Shown here one piece after another: positions 34,996 through 48,000 of a stretch of DNA of 64,000 nucleotides. The DNA is from Macrocystis pyrifera (lineage: Eukaryota > Sar > Phaeophyceae > Laminariales > Laminariaceae), in the NCBI GenBank assembly GCA_031763025.1, contig JASSKH010000003.1, positions 2,826,501-2,890,500 of the forward strand, read 5' to 3'. The position numbers and the translations under genes were made by a program. The number at the start of each line of letters is the position of its first letter. Position 1 is the first letter of the stretch. The notes under the pieces are model-generated. The model had not been told where the DNA came from. It saw only the letters and a list, made by a program, of their open reading frames with translations, and did not search any database.

Positions 34996-35881
34996 TGTTA
35001 TGATACTGCCTTGAACGAGACTGAAAGCTCGGTAATGACCTGGGTTCAAGTGTTGGGATCGAATTTGAAGTATTTGGGAGGCGTTTCGGAGATGGAAAGC
35101 CAGGGGTTTTCCCAACGAGGCACGAGCTCGGCTCTTAGTCTCCGCGTGCACCAAAGGAATAAACCTTCTCTTCTTCTATCTCTAAACAAGCAACACACGT
35201 GAGTACCAACGAGTACCGACTTAATAGGCTAAACCTGTCCAGGGATACAAAGTGTCCCGATCTTGATCTTAACAAGTGGCGTCTTCGGCGTGCGCTGATG
35301 TGCGGCGTGGGATATCGTCGCAAGTTCCTGCCCGACCTGTCTAAACGGATCCGCCCTCTCACCGCTCTTCTCCGGGAGGGGGTTAGGTACATCTTTACGC
35401 CGGCTATGGAAGTTATCGTCCGCCAGATCCTTGCCGAGCTCGCTGCCCTACCGATTTTGGTCTTCCCTGACTGGGACGCCGATTTCAGAGGTGTGGGGGT
35501 GGGTTTTGAGGAGCCGATCTTGGACTCATGTTCTAGTTCGTGGAATCGGGGTTTCCACGAATTTCTCATAATTCTGCATCTACGGCTCATCAGAGTGGGC
35601 TAGTGTTATGATACTGCCTTGAATGAGGCTGAAAGCCCGGTAATTACCTGGGTTCAAGTATTGAGATCGTATTTGTAGTAGTTGGGAGGCGTTTCGTATA
35701 TGGAAAACCAGGGGTTTTCCCAGCGAGGCACGAGCTCGGCTCTTAGTCTCCGCGTACAGGAAAGGAATAAAGCTGCTCTTCTTCTATCTCTAAGCAAACA
35801 ACACACGCGAGTACCAACGAGTACCGACTTAATAGGCAAACCTGTCCAGGGATACAAAGTGTCCCGACCTTGATCTTAGCA
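34996..35881 (+). mobile_element. Nested short gypsy derivative with two LTRs
   Basis: LTRs 34996-35274 and 35604-35881 (TGTTATGATAC to ATCTTAACA/AGCA) are nearly identical. They flank only 329 bp that retain the RT/RNase H connection. Target duplication TTGG lies on both sides. This is a large internal-deletion derivative that cannot be autonomous. Confidence 0.78.
35277..35500 (+). pseudogene. Ty3/gypsy reverse transcriptase/RNase H fragment
   Basis: Reads GYRRKFLPDLSKRIRPLTAL, then LREGVRYIFTPAMEV and LAALPILVFPDWDA. These match the connection between RT and RNase H in gypsy pol (usual form YYRRFIPxFSxxAxPLTxLL... PVLxxPDxxx). No catalytic YxDD is present. Confidence 0.75.
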
Positions 35882-36149
35882 TTGGGACATAGAGAATCCC
35901 TTTCCATGTTTGCCTAGTTTGCAGGTGCTCGTTGTTACCCACGTGTGTTGTTGCTTAGAAAAAAAAGAGCAGCTGTACTCCTTTTCGGGCATGATGAAAG
36001 TCCACAGGGCACAGGGCTCATTGCTTCGCGCGGGAAACCCCCGGTTTCCTATCTAAGATACGCCTCCCAAGTACTTCAAGTACGATCTCAATCACCTGCA
36101 TCCATGTAATTACCGGCCTTTCCACGTCATTCAAGGCATTACCATAACG
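35882..36149 (-). repeat. 3' LTR of the gypsy element, larger part
   Basis: Continues from 34977-34995 after the nested insertion. It shares the oligo-purine block, the GGAAACCCC-type segment and the TTACCGGCC end with 39207-39486. The terminal CA is mutated to CG. Confidence 0.65.
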
Positions 36150-36818
36150 CCTGCCCACTCTGATGAACCGTATATGCAGAAATATGGGAAATTATTGAAA
36201 ATCCCGATTCCACGAACTAGAACATGGGAAGAAGAAAGGAAGGCCTAACCGTAAGGGACAGGAATAATACGTCAGTGAAAGCCATCGCCATACCACCCGC
36301 AAAGGGGGTGTGGGGCAAGAGTGTGTCGCCGGAAACGCGAAAATATTGAGCTCAAAAGTCATGCAGTCCTGTGCCCGGTGTGAGCAGTTCATTTTATCCA
36401 GATCGCCACCGGCTCCCGAGCGGGGGGGGCCGGCAGGACGAAGAATAAAATAACACGAAAATCCGCCAAAAATCACTTCAACCCGGACCAAAAACTCTAA
36501 AAACGTGTTATGTGTCACACACGAGGGGCTCGATTACCCAGACTAGCCCCGGCACTGAGCGGGAGAGGTCGGCAGGGCCAAACATGCAAGATCCATCCCG
36601 AACCCGGCCCGAAAAAAAGACAGGAAGCGCCTAAAGCATACCGAGAAGAAAAACTCCGACACGAAAACTCGGAAAACGTCAAAACTGTAGGAAAACCCCC
36701 AAAAACCCAGGAAAACGGAGAAACGATCGAGTGTAGCGGCGATGCGAACATCAGCTATCCACGGCTGCGCCTCGAAATTAACCTATGTTACGCTGGACCC
36801 CCCGTGCAAACGCGCTAG

Positions 36819-38717
36819 CTAAGTGCACTTCTTGACACCAAGAACCTCGTACAGCTCTCGTCGAAGTCGTGTAGCGCGCCGGAGAAGGGGGAAGCTTGAT
36901 CGGTCCAGGGTCGTCGAAAACCTGAAACAAATGTACCCCATCCGTCGTTCTAGCTGCGCTGGTTTTCCCAAGCCACCACAGACTGTCGTCGCCCTTGTAC
37001 CAAAAGTGCGCCCCGTTCGGAAGCACGGTGGTTCTGTGACGGCGAAGCCAATCGGCGTGCGGTACGCAGCCATAGCCGGGTGCCAGGCGGCGCTCGCCGT
37101 TACCCGGAGAAAGCTCCCGCTTTGCTGCGCCATCGATACAGGCGGTTGGTTTGGCGGTTCTGGTTCGGGCTGCCGGACCAGTAGCACAAAAAATCGCGGC
37201 GAGAGAGCTAAAAGTTCATTTCCCGTTCCCAGGACGGTCGAGAAAGCCCTGTCCAATGCGTCTCGTACATCACCATGATGAATCCACCTCGACCCCGAAC
37301 CGATTGGTGTCCGGTAGTCTTTCTCCATTTCGAGTCGTTGAAGAGGAATCGAAACGTCGTCTTGGGTGACGTAGTACGGGGGGGGTTTCTTGGAGAATTT
37401 GTTGAGTACGCATTGCGTCAACCTCGCTGAACAAATACTTCGGCACGTCACCACGATCGTGGCGGTTGGCACAGGGCTGGTAGCGCTGTACCGACACGCG
37501 CCGGCGAGCATCAACGCCGCGAATATCGGCAAGCAGATCCAAACACAGGAGCTTAGCACCGAGAGGGGGTCCGTCCGAAGTTTCCGTGGAGGACCAGGGG
37601 CCCACTTCGAGGACTTTGTGAGGGTCCGTCCAGTTGAGCGAGAATTTGGCCATGAGGACCTTTGCGTTCGTGTCAGTATTATCGCCCTGGCGAGTGGTGG
37701 CAGCCTTATTGTACAACCACGCCCAGCCACCGGCGGCGGATTTGGGTATCGGACGCAGTGCGCTTGAAAATCGTGAGAGAGGCTTGGCAGCCGTTCCTAT
37801 GGGCCTCTTTGGGATCCAAACCCGTGGCGGCGCTGACCGAGTTGTTGTACGCAAATTCGACGTGAGGGAGCTGTTCATCCCAGTATATTTTTGAACTCGT
37901 TGACAACAGTCGCCAGCGTTTGAGCAATCGTGTGGTTTACACGTTCCACCCCACCGTTGTCGTTTGGGTGGCAGGAGCTGGTGGCAATTTTTCGAACCCC
38001 GAGAAGCTGATAAATGGCGTGCGAAAGATTTGAGCGTAGCTGGAGACCGTTGTCCGAGAGGATGCTGCGCGGGCATCCCCAGAGGGGAATACACCGGTTG
38101 ATGAGAACGTTAGCCGTTCCCTCAGCGGTGAAATCAGCCACTGTGACTGCAACCATGTCGGCTCGGTGGCTGAACGATCGGTAAAAAGCAAGGTGTAGGT
38201 GTTGCCTGGAGACGTGACCGGAAAGGGGCCGAAGCCATCGATGCTGACAATCATGCCGAGCCCTTCTGGCAAAGGCATCGTGTTGATGGGCCGCCGGACT
38301 GTCTGCCGCGACGTTTTCCGTGCTTGACACTTCAAGCAGTTGCACAGCCACCACGGGGTGCAGATGCTCGTACCCGTCCACCAGTAGAAACGTTCGAGCA
38401 TAGGCAGGGTGCGCGCGGTCCCCAGGTGGCAAGAGCCTATGGAATGGCAAGCCTGCATGACCCAGGGGCGCATGAGTAGCGGCACATAAATGCGAATAGG
38501 CTCGTCGTTCAATAAACAAGCCGTGTGACCCACCGGGCGGCGTTGCGTCCCAGGCGCAAGCAGTGGAGACGGCTGCCGAACGAGCAGGACGATGCCACTG
38601 TCGGTGGTGTGCAGTCGCCCTTTGCCAGCTAGCCCCCGATAGCCCCCGAAAGGAAAGGGCGCTGGTGAGAAGGAAAACACGACAAAAAATCAGCGGGCGA
38701 AGCTTCCGGCTGGCCAA
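36819..38717 (-). pseudogene. Ty3/gypsy integrase, frameshifted
   Basis: Read across several frames, so it is broken. The HHCC zinc finger begins near 38446 (ACHSIGSCH) and ends near 38329 (CNCLKC). The first catalytic Asp is at ~38239 (SIDGFGPF), the second Asp at ~38055 (ILSDNGL, next frame) and the Glu at ~37945 (GVERVNHT). Then come WDEQLPHVEFAYNNSVSAAT (typical gypsy) near 37880, KFSLNWTDPHKVLEVGP near 37650, and a region with QDDVSIPLQRLEMEK near 37350, as in chromodomain-bearing integrases. At least two frameshifts separate these blocks. Confidence 0.78.
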
Positions 38718-39206
38718 GAACTATGTAGCGCATGGCTGGGTTGCACGCGGGCTCGGCCTGTTGCTCGCAAGCTCAATCGGTGTGCGAATAGCGCGCTGCG
38801 GAACCACCGAACCGTAATTCGGCAGCTGCGCCGAGGGCATCCAAGTCGGTCGTTGTGACGGACGGTGCGTCAGTCAGCGGCGGAAGCCGTAAAAGAAGAG
38901 TTCCCATAGGCTCGGCGCGGTCGCGGTCAGACGGAATGGGTACCGTCGGGACAAGCGAGGCGACAGAAACAGCGGCCATAACGATCGCCGGGGGTGGTCG
39001 CGGCCGTGGGAATCGCGGCGGGATGATAGCACGCCGGGCGAATGGTCTTGGGGCCCCGCCGGACCCGAAGCCATCATCGACAGCAGGCGGCGCAGTGCCA
39101 GTGGCAGCGGCTGTTCGTCGGCGCGTCCGGGTAGAGATGCGACCCGAAGACGGCTAGACAGTCAGAGGCGCCCGGGTTGCCAGTTGTCCTGCCATCGACG
39201 CCACGT

Positions 39207-39486
39207 TGTTAGAATATCAAGTTGGGACACAGAGTATTTTCGCCAGGTTTGGCTATCGAACGGGTACTCGTTGTTGCTCACGTCTATGGATTAGTTAGAA
39301 AAAGAAGAAGAAGAGCAGCTTTGTTTCTTTCAGAGCACGATGGACGACTAAAAGACTCAGGGCTCGTTGACTCGCCTGGGAAACCCCATCTAAGATACAC
39401 CTCCCAAGTACTACAAATACTATTCCAGTTACCTGTATCCGGGCAATTACCGGCCTCTACACGTCATTCAAGGCAATATCACAACA
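39207..39486 (-). repeat. 5' LTR of the gypsy element
   Basis: 280 bp. On the plus strand it begins TGTTAGAATATCAAG and ends ATATCACAACA. It matches the split LTR at 34977-36149. Confidence 0.7.
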
Positions 39487-39499
39487 CAGTCAACAGGCT

Positions 39500-39810
39500 C
39501 CGTCCCCACACCATGTTGACGTGATTGGGCTTGTGACTGGAAAATGGCAGAGGGGCAAGTACTTGAACCGTTGTTCTCCCTTTGGGAAACCCAGAGCCAC
39601 CCACGAACCCGGGGATGGGGGGGTGGTAAGACCCTACGTGGCCTTAACCTTTCTTGAACCCACAGAGTCACACGAAAACCCGGGGATGGGGCGTGTATAA
39701 GGTCCTCCGTGGCCCTGACTCTTTTGGAAGCCAGATTCACACGGAAACCCGGGGATGGGGAGTGTATAAGGTCCTGCGTGGCCTCAACCCTTTTGGAACC
39801 CATAGAGAGT
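39500..39810. repeat. ~85-bp tandem repeat
   Basis: Three units with AACCCGGGGATGGGG, TATAAGGTCCTCCGTGGCC and CTTTTGGAACCCA. Confidence 0.65.
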
Positions 39811-40052
39811 AGGCATAATGTATGACAAAATCGATCATGCTACACCCGTGTCGACGACGACTCCGTGCATAGTAGGCTGTGCAATAGTACACCAAATTTG
39901 TGTCATGCCCCACCGTTAAAAAACAAATGGCCACGAAGTACTACAGTACCACCCTTACCGTATATAGGATGTGTCGTTCAGTGACAAACGTTCGGCCTCA
40001 AAAAGTGCACCTCCTATTTGTTTTTTAAATTCCATCATCGCTCTTAATTTCC

Positions 40053-40270
40053 AGCTTCTGGACAAGCCGTGGTCACAGGTATCGTCCCTTCTCCCCCTCC
40101 GGTACGTGCCTTTACTTTTATCGCACGTAGCACTCTCGCTGTTCGTCAATTTTCATCGAATCTTGTTATTAATAACTCTCGCTCTCGCGCTTCCCGTTAA
40201 TCATTTTTTCTCGCACGAAAAAGTCCCTACGGGGATGTCCAGTCGGTGATATTTGAACCCGCGAAATAGT
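40053..40270 (-). mobile_element. tRNA-derived SINE copy
   Basis: Contains CTTCTGGACAAGCCGTGGTC, the poly-pyrimidine GTCCCTTCTCCCC segment and a decayed B box (GGTGATATTTGAACCC on the plus strand). The tRNA-like end is truncated. Confidence 0.6.
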
Positions 40271-40639
40271 TACGTACACCGCTGTAGGACGACTCTCGAC
40301 TTCTACGAGTAGAGTAAAGCATGACAAACTACTGTATGCACCAGGTGTGTACGGATAAAAATAAGGATGCCTCGTATTCGCGAGCAATAATACGATAATC
40401 GTGCACACCAGGTATGGTACCAGCGGTCTACATTCCCTTCGATGGAGACTGCCATAAATAAATGTCTCACACCACCGGAAAAGCAGCTTTTCAACAACAA
40501 AAATACCGCGTGTTTCGAGTCATCACGGAAGCGCTACAAGGTAGGCCTAGACGCGCCGCAAGAGGTTGCCCAAAGCCATTCGAGCATTCTTCTGCTGCCA
40601 AATGCAGCTTGCAACTGCGTATTATACCGCCACCGCTGC

Positions 40640-40880
40640 TACTGCTACTATACTGCTGGCGCTGCTGCTACTACTATTAATACCACTTCTTCTTCTACTA
40701 TTATTACTATTAAGAATAGTAGTAGCTTCCGATACTCTGCCGTGCTTTCGCCGCGACGAGCTCGGGCCGGCGCGGCGCGAGACAGCGTTTTTCGCCCATT
40801 GCGCCCCCCCCCCCCCCCCCCAATGGTCAAATGACTGAGGCAAGCAACAAATGAGTACGCCCCCCCCCTCGCCCGCCCGA
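40640..40880. repeat. Poly-C-associated repeat end
   Basis: C16 then AATGGTCAAATGACTGAGGC and AAATGAGTACG followed by C8, matching 1790-1890 inverted. 40881-41683 shows nothing else. Confidence 0.5.
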
Positions 40881-41683
40881 TCCATGCCGAAAGACGGGGC
40901 CGGAACTCCGAAGAATGGCACACGAATCCGAGTAAGACACCGAAGAAATCAAGACACCGACAACGACAACAAGAACAAGAACAAGGACCAAACCATCAGC
41001 ACCAACATTGTTATGTACTATGTATCGTGTTTACCATCCGACGACGTGCGGCATGATCTTCAACGTTGATCGCTCATGGAACACCCCCTCCCCGAAAGAA
41101 AAAGAAAGCCAAAATGGAAACCCAAAAACATCAATGTTGCTATTTCCAGTTTACGTATGACACGTGCAACAGGTATATCGTACCATGTTGCAGACATATG
41201 TATATATATTATATATAAATACAAGGTTCCCCTTCGGGATTGCGCTTGACTTGAAATCCCGGGGAGTGTCGCGAGCGGAAAAGAGAGTACACAGCAAGGA
41301 GACGTTCGTTCCTCGGACCAGCTACTCGTACGTCGCCATCGGGCAAAATCGAAAGAAAACAAAAAAAAATGCTCTTGAAAGCCAAAGAAGAAAAAATACG
41401 TAGCCACCGAGCAAGTAACACCGACCAGCCCGAACGAGTTTGTAGCTACAGCAGTAGTTCTACGGTAGATATATCGTACCACTCTGTGGGGGAAAAGTAA
41501 GGAACCTTCATTTTCAAATTTATACTTGAACCATCCCTATATTTCCGGACAGAGCGATACATACTTTTGTCTTTTTTTCTACGGGGGGAGGGTTGTCACC
41601 TTTTTTTTCCAACGTTGGGGTGTTTTTTTCGTTACGTATATAGCGGCTTTTCTGGGCAAGCCGGAGTGACAGGTATCGTCCCC

Positions 41684-42699
41684 TGGTTTTCCATCTCCGA
41701 AACGCCTCCCAAGTATTACAAATACGATCCCAATACTTGAACCCAGGTAATCACCGGGCTTTCAGCCTCATTCAAGGCAGTATCATAACACTAACCCACT
41801 CTGATGAGCCGTAGATGCAGAATTATGAGAAATTCGTGGAAACCCCGATTCCACGAATTAGAACATGAGTCCAAGATGCGGCTCCTCAAAAACCACTCCC
41901 GCACCTCTGAACGGCGAGGAAACGAAGCCGCCATGGTACGTAAAAAAAAAAGAATGAAAGAAAGGAAGGTCTAGCCCTAAGGGGCAGGAATAAACCGTCA
42001 ACGAAAACCATCGTCATGCCACCCGCAACGGGGGAGAGGGCGAGGAAGTTTCATGGAAAAGCGAAAAGTGAGTACTCGTACCAAAAACGAGAAGAAAAAT
42101 AACACGGAATACGCCAAGCACCACCTAAACCCAGCCCACAACTCTGGAAACGCGTCCTGTGCCACAAATGAGTGGCCTGATTTCCCAGACCAGTCCCGAT
42201 ACTGAGCGGGGGGGTAGGCAGGACAAAATACGCAAAAATCATCCCCAACCCAGCCCAAGAAAAAACAAACCAGAAAAACACTTTTGAGCAGAAAAAAACC
42301 CGACCCGAAAACTCGGAAAACATCAAGTAGAAAGAAAACCACCCCCCAAAGTCCAGGAAAAAAATATCAAGTGCAGCCGAGAAGCGATATTTTGTCCTGC
42401 CGACGACGCCACTTGTTAAGATCAAGGTCGGGGCACTTGGTATCCCTGGACAGGTTTGCCTATTAAGTCGGTACTCGTTGGTACTCACGTGTGTTGTTTG
42501 CTTAAGAGATAGAGGAAGAGCAGTTTTATTCCTTTCGTGCACGCGGAGACTAAGAGCCGAGCTCGTGCCTCGCTGGGAAAACCCCCAGTTTTCTATCTAC
42601 GAAACGCCTCCCAAGTACTACCTGGTACAAATACGATTCCAATACTTGAACCCAGGCAACTACCGGGCTTTCAGCCTCATTCGAGGCAGTATCATAACA
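41684..42699 (-). mobile_element. Truncated gypsy derivative of the same family
   Basis: The 5' LTR is 42414-42699 and an internal remnant is 41791-42413. The 3' LTR is truncated (41684-41790, ends GTATCATAACA). The internal 3' segment matches 35480-35603 in reverse complement. The primer site next to the 5' LTR reads TGGCGTCGTCGGCAGGAC. Confidence 0.68.
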
Positions 42700-43878
42700 T
42701 GGTACCAGGTATCGTTTTTTGCCGTGTTGCGGGGGACTGACCTACGGTAATCAGAATCCCCGACGGACCCAAACAACAGGCATCCTCCTACTACCTGTAT
42801 GGTGTTCGGTTCTGATTTCAATGTGCCCCCCTCTATTGGGAAAAGGGATACACCAGGTACCAGGTACCATATAATACACCAAATACTCCCGATCGAAGCC
42901 GATCTGTCGTACAAAGCCAGACCCAACAAAGCCCTACGACAAAAAAAAACACTCGCGGTAGTACGGTACGTAGAGGGGTGTAATATTAATAGAACTACAG
43001 TAGTACAGCTACTTGTATAATAATAGTAACTACTGCTGTGAACTCGTTAGGGCTGGTCGGTGCTTCCCGGTGTGGCTACCGTTTTTTTTTTTCTTCCTTT
43101 AGCTGTCTCAAAGACAATTTTTTTTGTGTGTGTGTGTTTTTTCGTTCTTTTGCCCGGTGGGTACCCGCGAGTACGAGCTGGTACGAGAGGAACGAACGCG
43201 TGCCGTGTTTTCTCTCCCCTTTCAGCTTGCAACATTCCCGGGATTTTAGGTCAACCATGATCCCGAAGCGGAAACTTGTAGCTCCTACTTTTTTTTTCAA
43301 TTTTCCTGATGCCCCTCTTCTCACCTACGCAGCTTTGTACCACTATTAAATGTTAGTGAGTTACAAAAAGACCGACAACAAAAAGCAATCCCATGGCCTT
43401 AGGTATAATATACCACGAACACACGATCGTGAACACTAATGACATTAGGGTGCTTGCGACAATCCCAATAATTTGGTTGGATTCTACAAATAGTTGAAAC
43501 CGACAAAAAACGAGGAGCTGATTGGTTCGTCAAAATAGGCGAACTAAAAATTGCTCCGTTTGCTAACCAACCCACAGACTACAGAGTTACCACCCAACAC
43601 AAGAATAATGGGCTTAACAAACGTCATTTTTGTTCATTTTTCCCACAGCAGTTTTTTTTTTTTCGCTGGTTGGGACGACTGTTATTGTTTATCCACATAC
43701 ACCACAGGGAACAGAAACAGACCTACAAGAGACCTAACCCAACCAAGTTCTTCGCAAACAATCTATTCTACCAAAATTGGGCCGTTCCTCCGAAAAAGAT
43801 CCTCATCAGGCAAATCAAATTTCGGCCAAAAAGTGACACCTCTGTCGCACATACATACGTATATATTCAACATCAGTT

Positions 43879-44259
43879 TTACTCTCCAGCTTAACTCGTG
43901 GGAGGTTTTACCCTCAGCGATCTTCTGGACAAGCCGTGGTCACAGGTGTCGTCCCTTCTCCCCTCCGGTACGTGCCTTCGTTCTCGGTGTCGTCCCTTCT
44001 TCCCTCCCGGTACGTGCCCTCATTCGGTGTCGACCCTTTCCCCCCCCGGTACGTGCCTTCATCTTTATCGCGAAATAAGGTTCAGCGTTCCCACTGCTCG
44101 TCGATGTTCATCGGATGCTGCTAACTCACGCTCTCGTGCCTTCCTCTGAGCAATTTTCATGCACGAAATAGTCCTTACGAGTATGCACTCGGTGATACTC
44201 GGACCCACGAAATTGATCTTAGTGGGCACGCGGACCACCTTCCAAGCCACCGGGGACGT
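43879..44259 (-). mobile_element. tRNA-derived SINE copy with internal triplication
   Basis: Same order as the other copies, but the segment GTGTCGTCCCTTCT to GGTACGTGCC occurs three times in tandem (43947-44060). The tRNA-like head is at 44190-44255. Confidence 0.62.
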
Positions 44260-44454
44260 AGCACGGGTCAAATACTACCTAAAAGAGAGCTATTAATACA
44301 TCAAAACTGCAATTCTACGAGCAATACTATGATAGCATTACTATACATACATATATATATATATACGTGCCATCCGACAATGCGCGGCATGAGCTTCAAC
44401 AGCGACCAACCCGTAAGCATCCCCAGAAAACTTGAAATACTAGGTACCAGGTGT

Positions 44455-44560
44455 ACATTAGGGCTGCAGTCCCGTTTGCGGCACAAGTTACTTGGAGTTA
44501 GAGTTAAAATAGGCGTGTCTGTGCACTGCAGCACTATTAAATAACAGGGTTAAATTAAAC
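44455..44560. mobile_element. TTAA-type MITE, decayed
   Basis: Starts TTAGGGCTGCAGTCCCGTTT; the right arm is poor and ends GGGTTAAATTAA. Confidence 0.45.
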
Positions 44561-44946
44561 CCGATACGTACGCAATAGGGCTCACCGCTTATCCGAGAAA
44601 GTAGAATGGTTGGGGTACACTGTGTACGAGACAAAGGCGATGTTTGCTAACCAAATGGCTGATTGGATCTGATTGGTTCGGGGTTAGGATTAGTTTCTTA
44701 TGCGTCTCGTACACGTCAGTGTGTGTGTCAAACCTTTTTCTCGAATAAGTAGGTGCGCTTCCCCTCTACATTCGACCCTGCCTGTGCAAGAAACACGTAC
44801 GATTCGACTCTATTTTCCAGTCGTTTGTCCCCGAAACGAGAGTGCAGTGTCAAAAAGGGTAAAAAGAACATTGGCAGCAGCAGCAGCAGCGCAAGACTAC
44901 TGCTTGCTGCGCTGAGGAAGGCGTTTTCAGCAGTGGCTGAAGGCTG

Positions 44947-45034
44947 CTACATAATGCTAGCTCTGCGCTTGCTCCGTGCAGGCCGCTTCTTTGGCAGCGG
45001 CTCCTCCGCCGCGGCCGAGGCTTGATCAGTCCTC
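44947..45034 (-). CDS. Terminal exon of the 45-59 kb gene
   Basis: Acceptor gcccttgcag|G, phase 2 in, then 29 codons to TAG (44949-44947). It ends AEEPLPKKRPARSKRRASIM, a bipartite basic C-terminus. The downstream (CAG)n at 44876-44890 lies in the 3' UTR. Confidence 0.65.
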
Positions 45035-48000
45035 CTGCAAGGGCGTTTACGTTGGGGTGGTTTGGAATAGCGACCGAGGCCAACACGTGGAAACGACTTT
45101 TAGCCGGAGCACATTCCACAAAAAAGCAAAAAAAAAAAAAAGAACAAGGTTATCACAAAAAAAAAAAGTACTCGAGCTGTGAGCTCGACCGATTGTAGTA
45201 GTAGATACTCAGCTTTGCGAGCAAGCGCCATGACATGAGACGTCTGCCGCGAGTGTTCTATGTTGTGTCCTTCGCGAGTTTGTTACTTGATCTCAAGACA
45301 AAAAACGGGGCAAGTTTACTCGCACCTATCATTGAATGTGCGTGTCTACAAACAAAACGCGGCACGACAGTCCAGTCCACAGAGTTCACAGTAGTGAAAT
45401 GCCCAACAGAAAACAAGCAAGCAGCATACATACATACATACATACATACATACATACATACATACATACATACATACATACATACATACATACATACATA
45501 CATACATACATACATACATACATACATACATACATACATACATACATACATACATACATACATACATACATACATACATACATACATACATACATACATA
45601 CATACATACATACATACATACATACATACATACATACATACATACATACATACATACATACATACATACATACATACATACATACATACATACATACATA
45701 CATACATACATACATACATACATACATACATACATACATACATACATACATACATACATACATACATACATACATACGCGCCCGTTTGAGTTTCGCTTGT
45801 TGGTAACGCTTGCGCCGCAACTGTCAGCAACAAAATTTGCGCCACACAGAAATTTCTGCAGCCCGCCGTGGCTCGTCGCTCTCAATATTCAATCCGAGCG
45901 ATCCTTCCTCATGCCCCGATCTCCGGAGCCATATACCCCCACCCGTGTCACAGCACGAACCGGCATACGTACGTGTAGGGCGTGGGTTTCCTCCACCGTG
46001 ACCGCATGTTCAACTTTTTTAATGCAGCATTGTGTCCCGGAAGGACTCATTCACAAGTCGAACAGATCAGATAGATCATCTATCTATATATATATCTACA
46101 GTAGATCATCTAGACCTAACCGGCCGTCCGGATGTGCTGTGCAGGATCTGTGTTGTACAGCCCCAACCCAGATTTTGAGTACTACATCATGCAGGTTATA
46201 CAGCTCCCACGCGGGAAACATTAGCCACTGTAGTAGATCGTACAGAGCGGGAAAAGTATGCCTTGCCTGAAGGATCTAGATCATAAACTACCAGTAGGAA
46301 TCGATGATCTGTCTTATTCCTACGGACTTTATTTGGTGTAGGCATAGCCCATTAAGTGGATAACCTCTTCGCAACTGCTCCACCCACGCTTTGGGGACAA
46401 AAGCAGCAAGAGTTAGTGTGTGCGTTTACTCTGTGGTATAATACGAAGATGATAAGGGTTGTCTATGCGTAGCACAATTTTTAACCTGCCACCAAAGCCT
46501 GACATGCCACAATCACACATGGCGTCGCCAAAACTAAACACCACCACCGCCGCCACCACCACCACTACCACGAGCAGTTGCACTGATGCAATGATACATA
46601 CCCCTCGGCGCTCACCTCCCAAGGGTTTTCAGTGACGAAACAGCGACCGGCTTGCCCCCGGCCACCGGCGATCGTTTCCTGCCGGCCTTCTTCGGGGTCG
46701 GCGCCCTAATCCGATGGTGGTGGTCGAACTCCCTGTTTTAATCAACCACGCCCGCAAACGTTGAGGTTTAAGGTCGGAGGCAAAAAACAGGGTCAATCAT
46801 GGTCCGGAAGCATGCTGGGGTAGGGAGTGCACTACTATTACGGGGGACCATAGTAAATAGGACCAAATATTGTTAGTAAAAATAGCAAAATATATATATA
46901 TTTGTGTGTACCGAAGGTCCTATTTAATATGGTCCCCCGTAATAGGCTCCTTCCGCACTCGACTTATCCATAGGTAGGTATCTCTCGCCTAGACGCGGCT
47001 GAATAAGAAAATCTGTACTCCTTTGAACCCGATTCGGGCGGCGAGACTAAGCGACTCAAAACAACAACAAAAAGCTTCAAACTTTTTGGTGTTAACACGC
47101 CACTATGTCCCTGAATATAAGTAGCTTTCAAATAAACTATTATTTACGGGGGTCCATAGTTAACAGGACCTCAGGTATACATAAAAACCTATATATTTAC
47201 CTATTTTTACTGACAATATTTGGTCCTGTTTACTATGGACCCCCGTAATAATAATATTCAACCAAACCTGTCCCTATATTTTTTAGAGGCAGAGTGATTC
47301 CTGGTACCAGCCGTCTAGGAGCAGCGCGATGGGCCCAGAAAGTACGGGTAGAGGATCACTGCACGTTGCGCCCGTACATGCCGTATATACATGCAACTCC
47401 TCGCATTGTACGAGAATCACAACTCGGACACCAATTTGTTGTATCGCTCCCCCAAAACAACGGAGCTACCGTTTGCTGCACTCGTCACCTTTTTACATCG
47501 TCGGGTTTTTCCCCTTCCTAATCCCCCAGAGGGTGATGACCCGGTTAAAACAAGCAACCCCCTCGTAGTTTGTAGCTTGATAGATTTAAAACGAAAAATA
47601 CCGTAAAGGAAAAACCGTGTTGGGTGGTTTTCCAGTCGAGAGAGAAAGGCCCACGAGGGAAGACAACGATGCAAGGCATGTACCGTAGTGTGTGTCGGGG
47701 GGGGGGGGGAAGCAAGGCCTACTATTACGGGGGACCATAGTAAATAGGACCAAATATTATTAGCAAAAATAGGCAATATATAGGTTTTCGTCTCTACCGT
47801 AGGTCCTATTTACTATGGTCCCCCGGAATATGTGATCCCGGGTCTGAGTTACGACTATATTTATATAGGGAGGGAGAAGGAGAAAGAAGGGCGCAAGGTG
47901 CTGTAAGGGATGGAAAAAAAGCAAAAATAAACTAAATTACGAATGTCAGAAATATTTTTACCGTGAAGGTCTATCGCTACTGCAGCAAGCGTCAGAAAGT

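Larger units (their letters stand above)
34977..39486 (-). mobile_element. Ty3/gypsy LTR retrotransposon, frameshifted, with a nested element in its 3' LTR
   Basis: The minus-oriented element is bounded by LTRs 39207-39486 (5') and 34977-34995 plus 35882-36149 (3', interrupted). The internal region keeps the C-terminal half of pol only: an integrase with zinc finger, DDE core and GPF-like/chromodomain tail. Gag, protease and RT are missing between 38.75 and 39.2 kb, so this is a deleted copy. The primer-binding site next to the 5' LTR reads TGGCGTCGATGGCAGGAC. Confidence 0.75.

Noticed and set aside
45235-45885. Long open frames on both strands (up to 195 codons)
   Set aside because: They are the (CATA)n microsatellite, whose 4-bp unit contains no stop in any frame.
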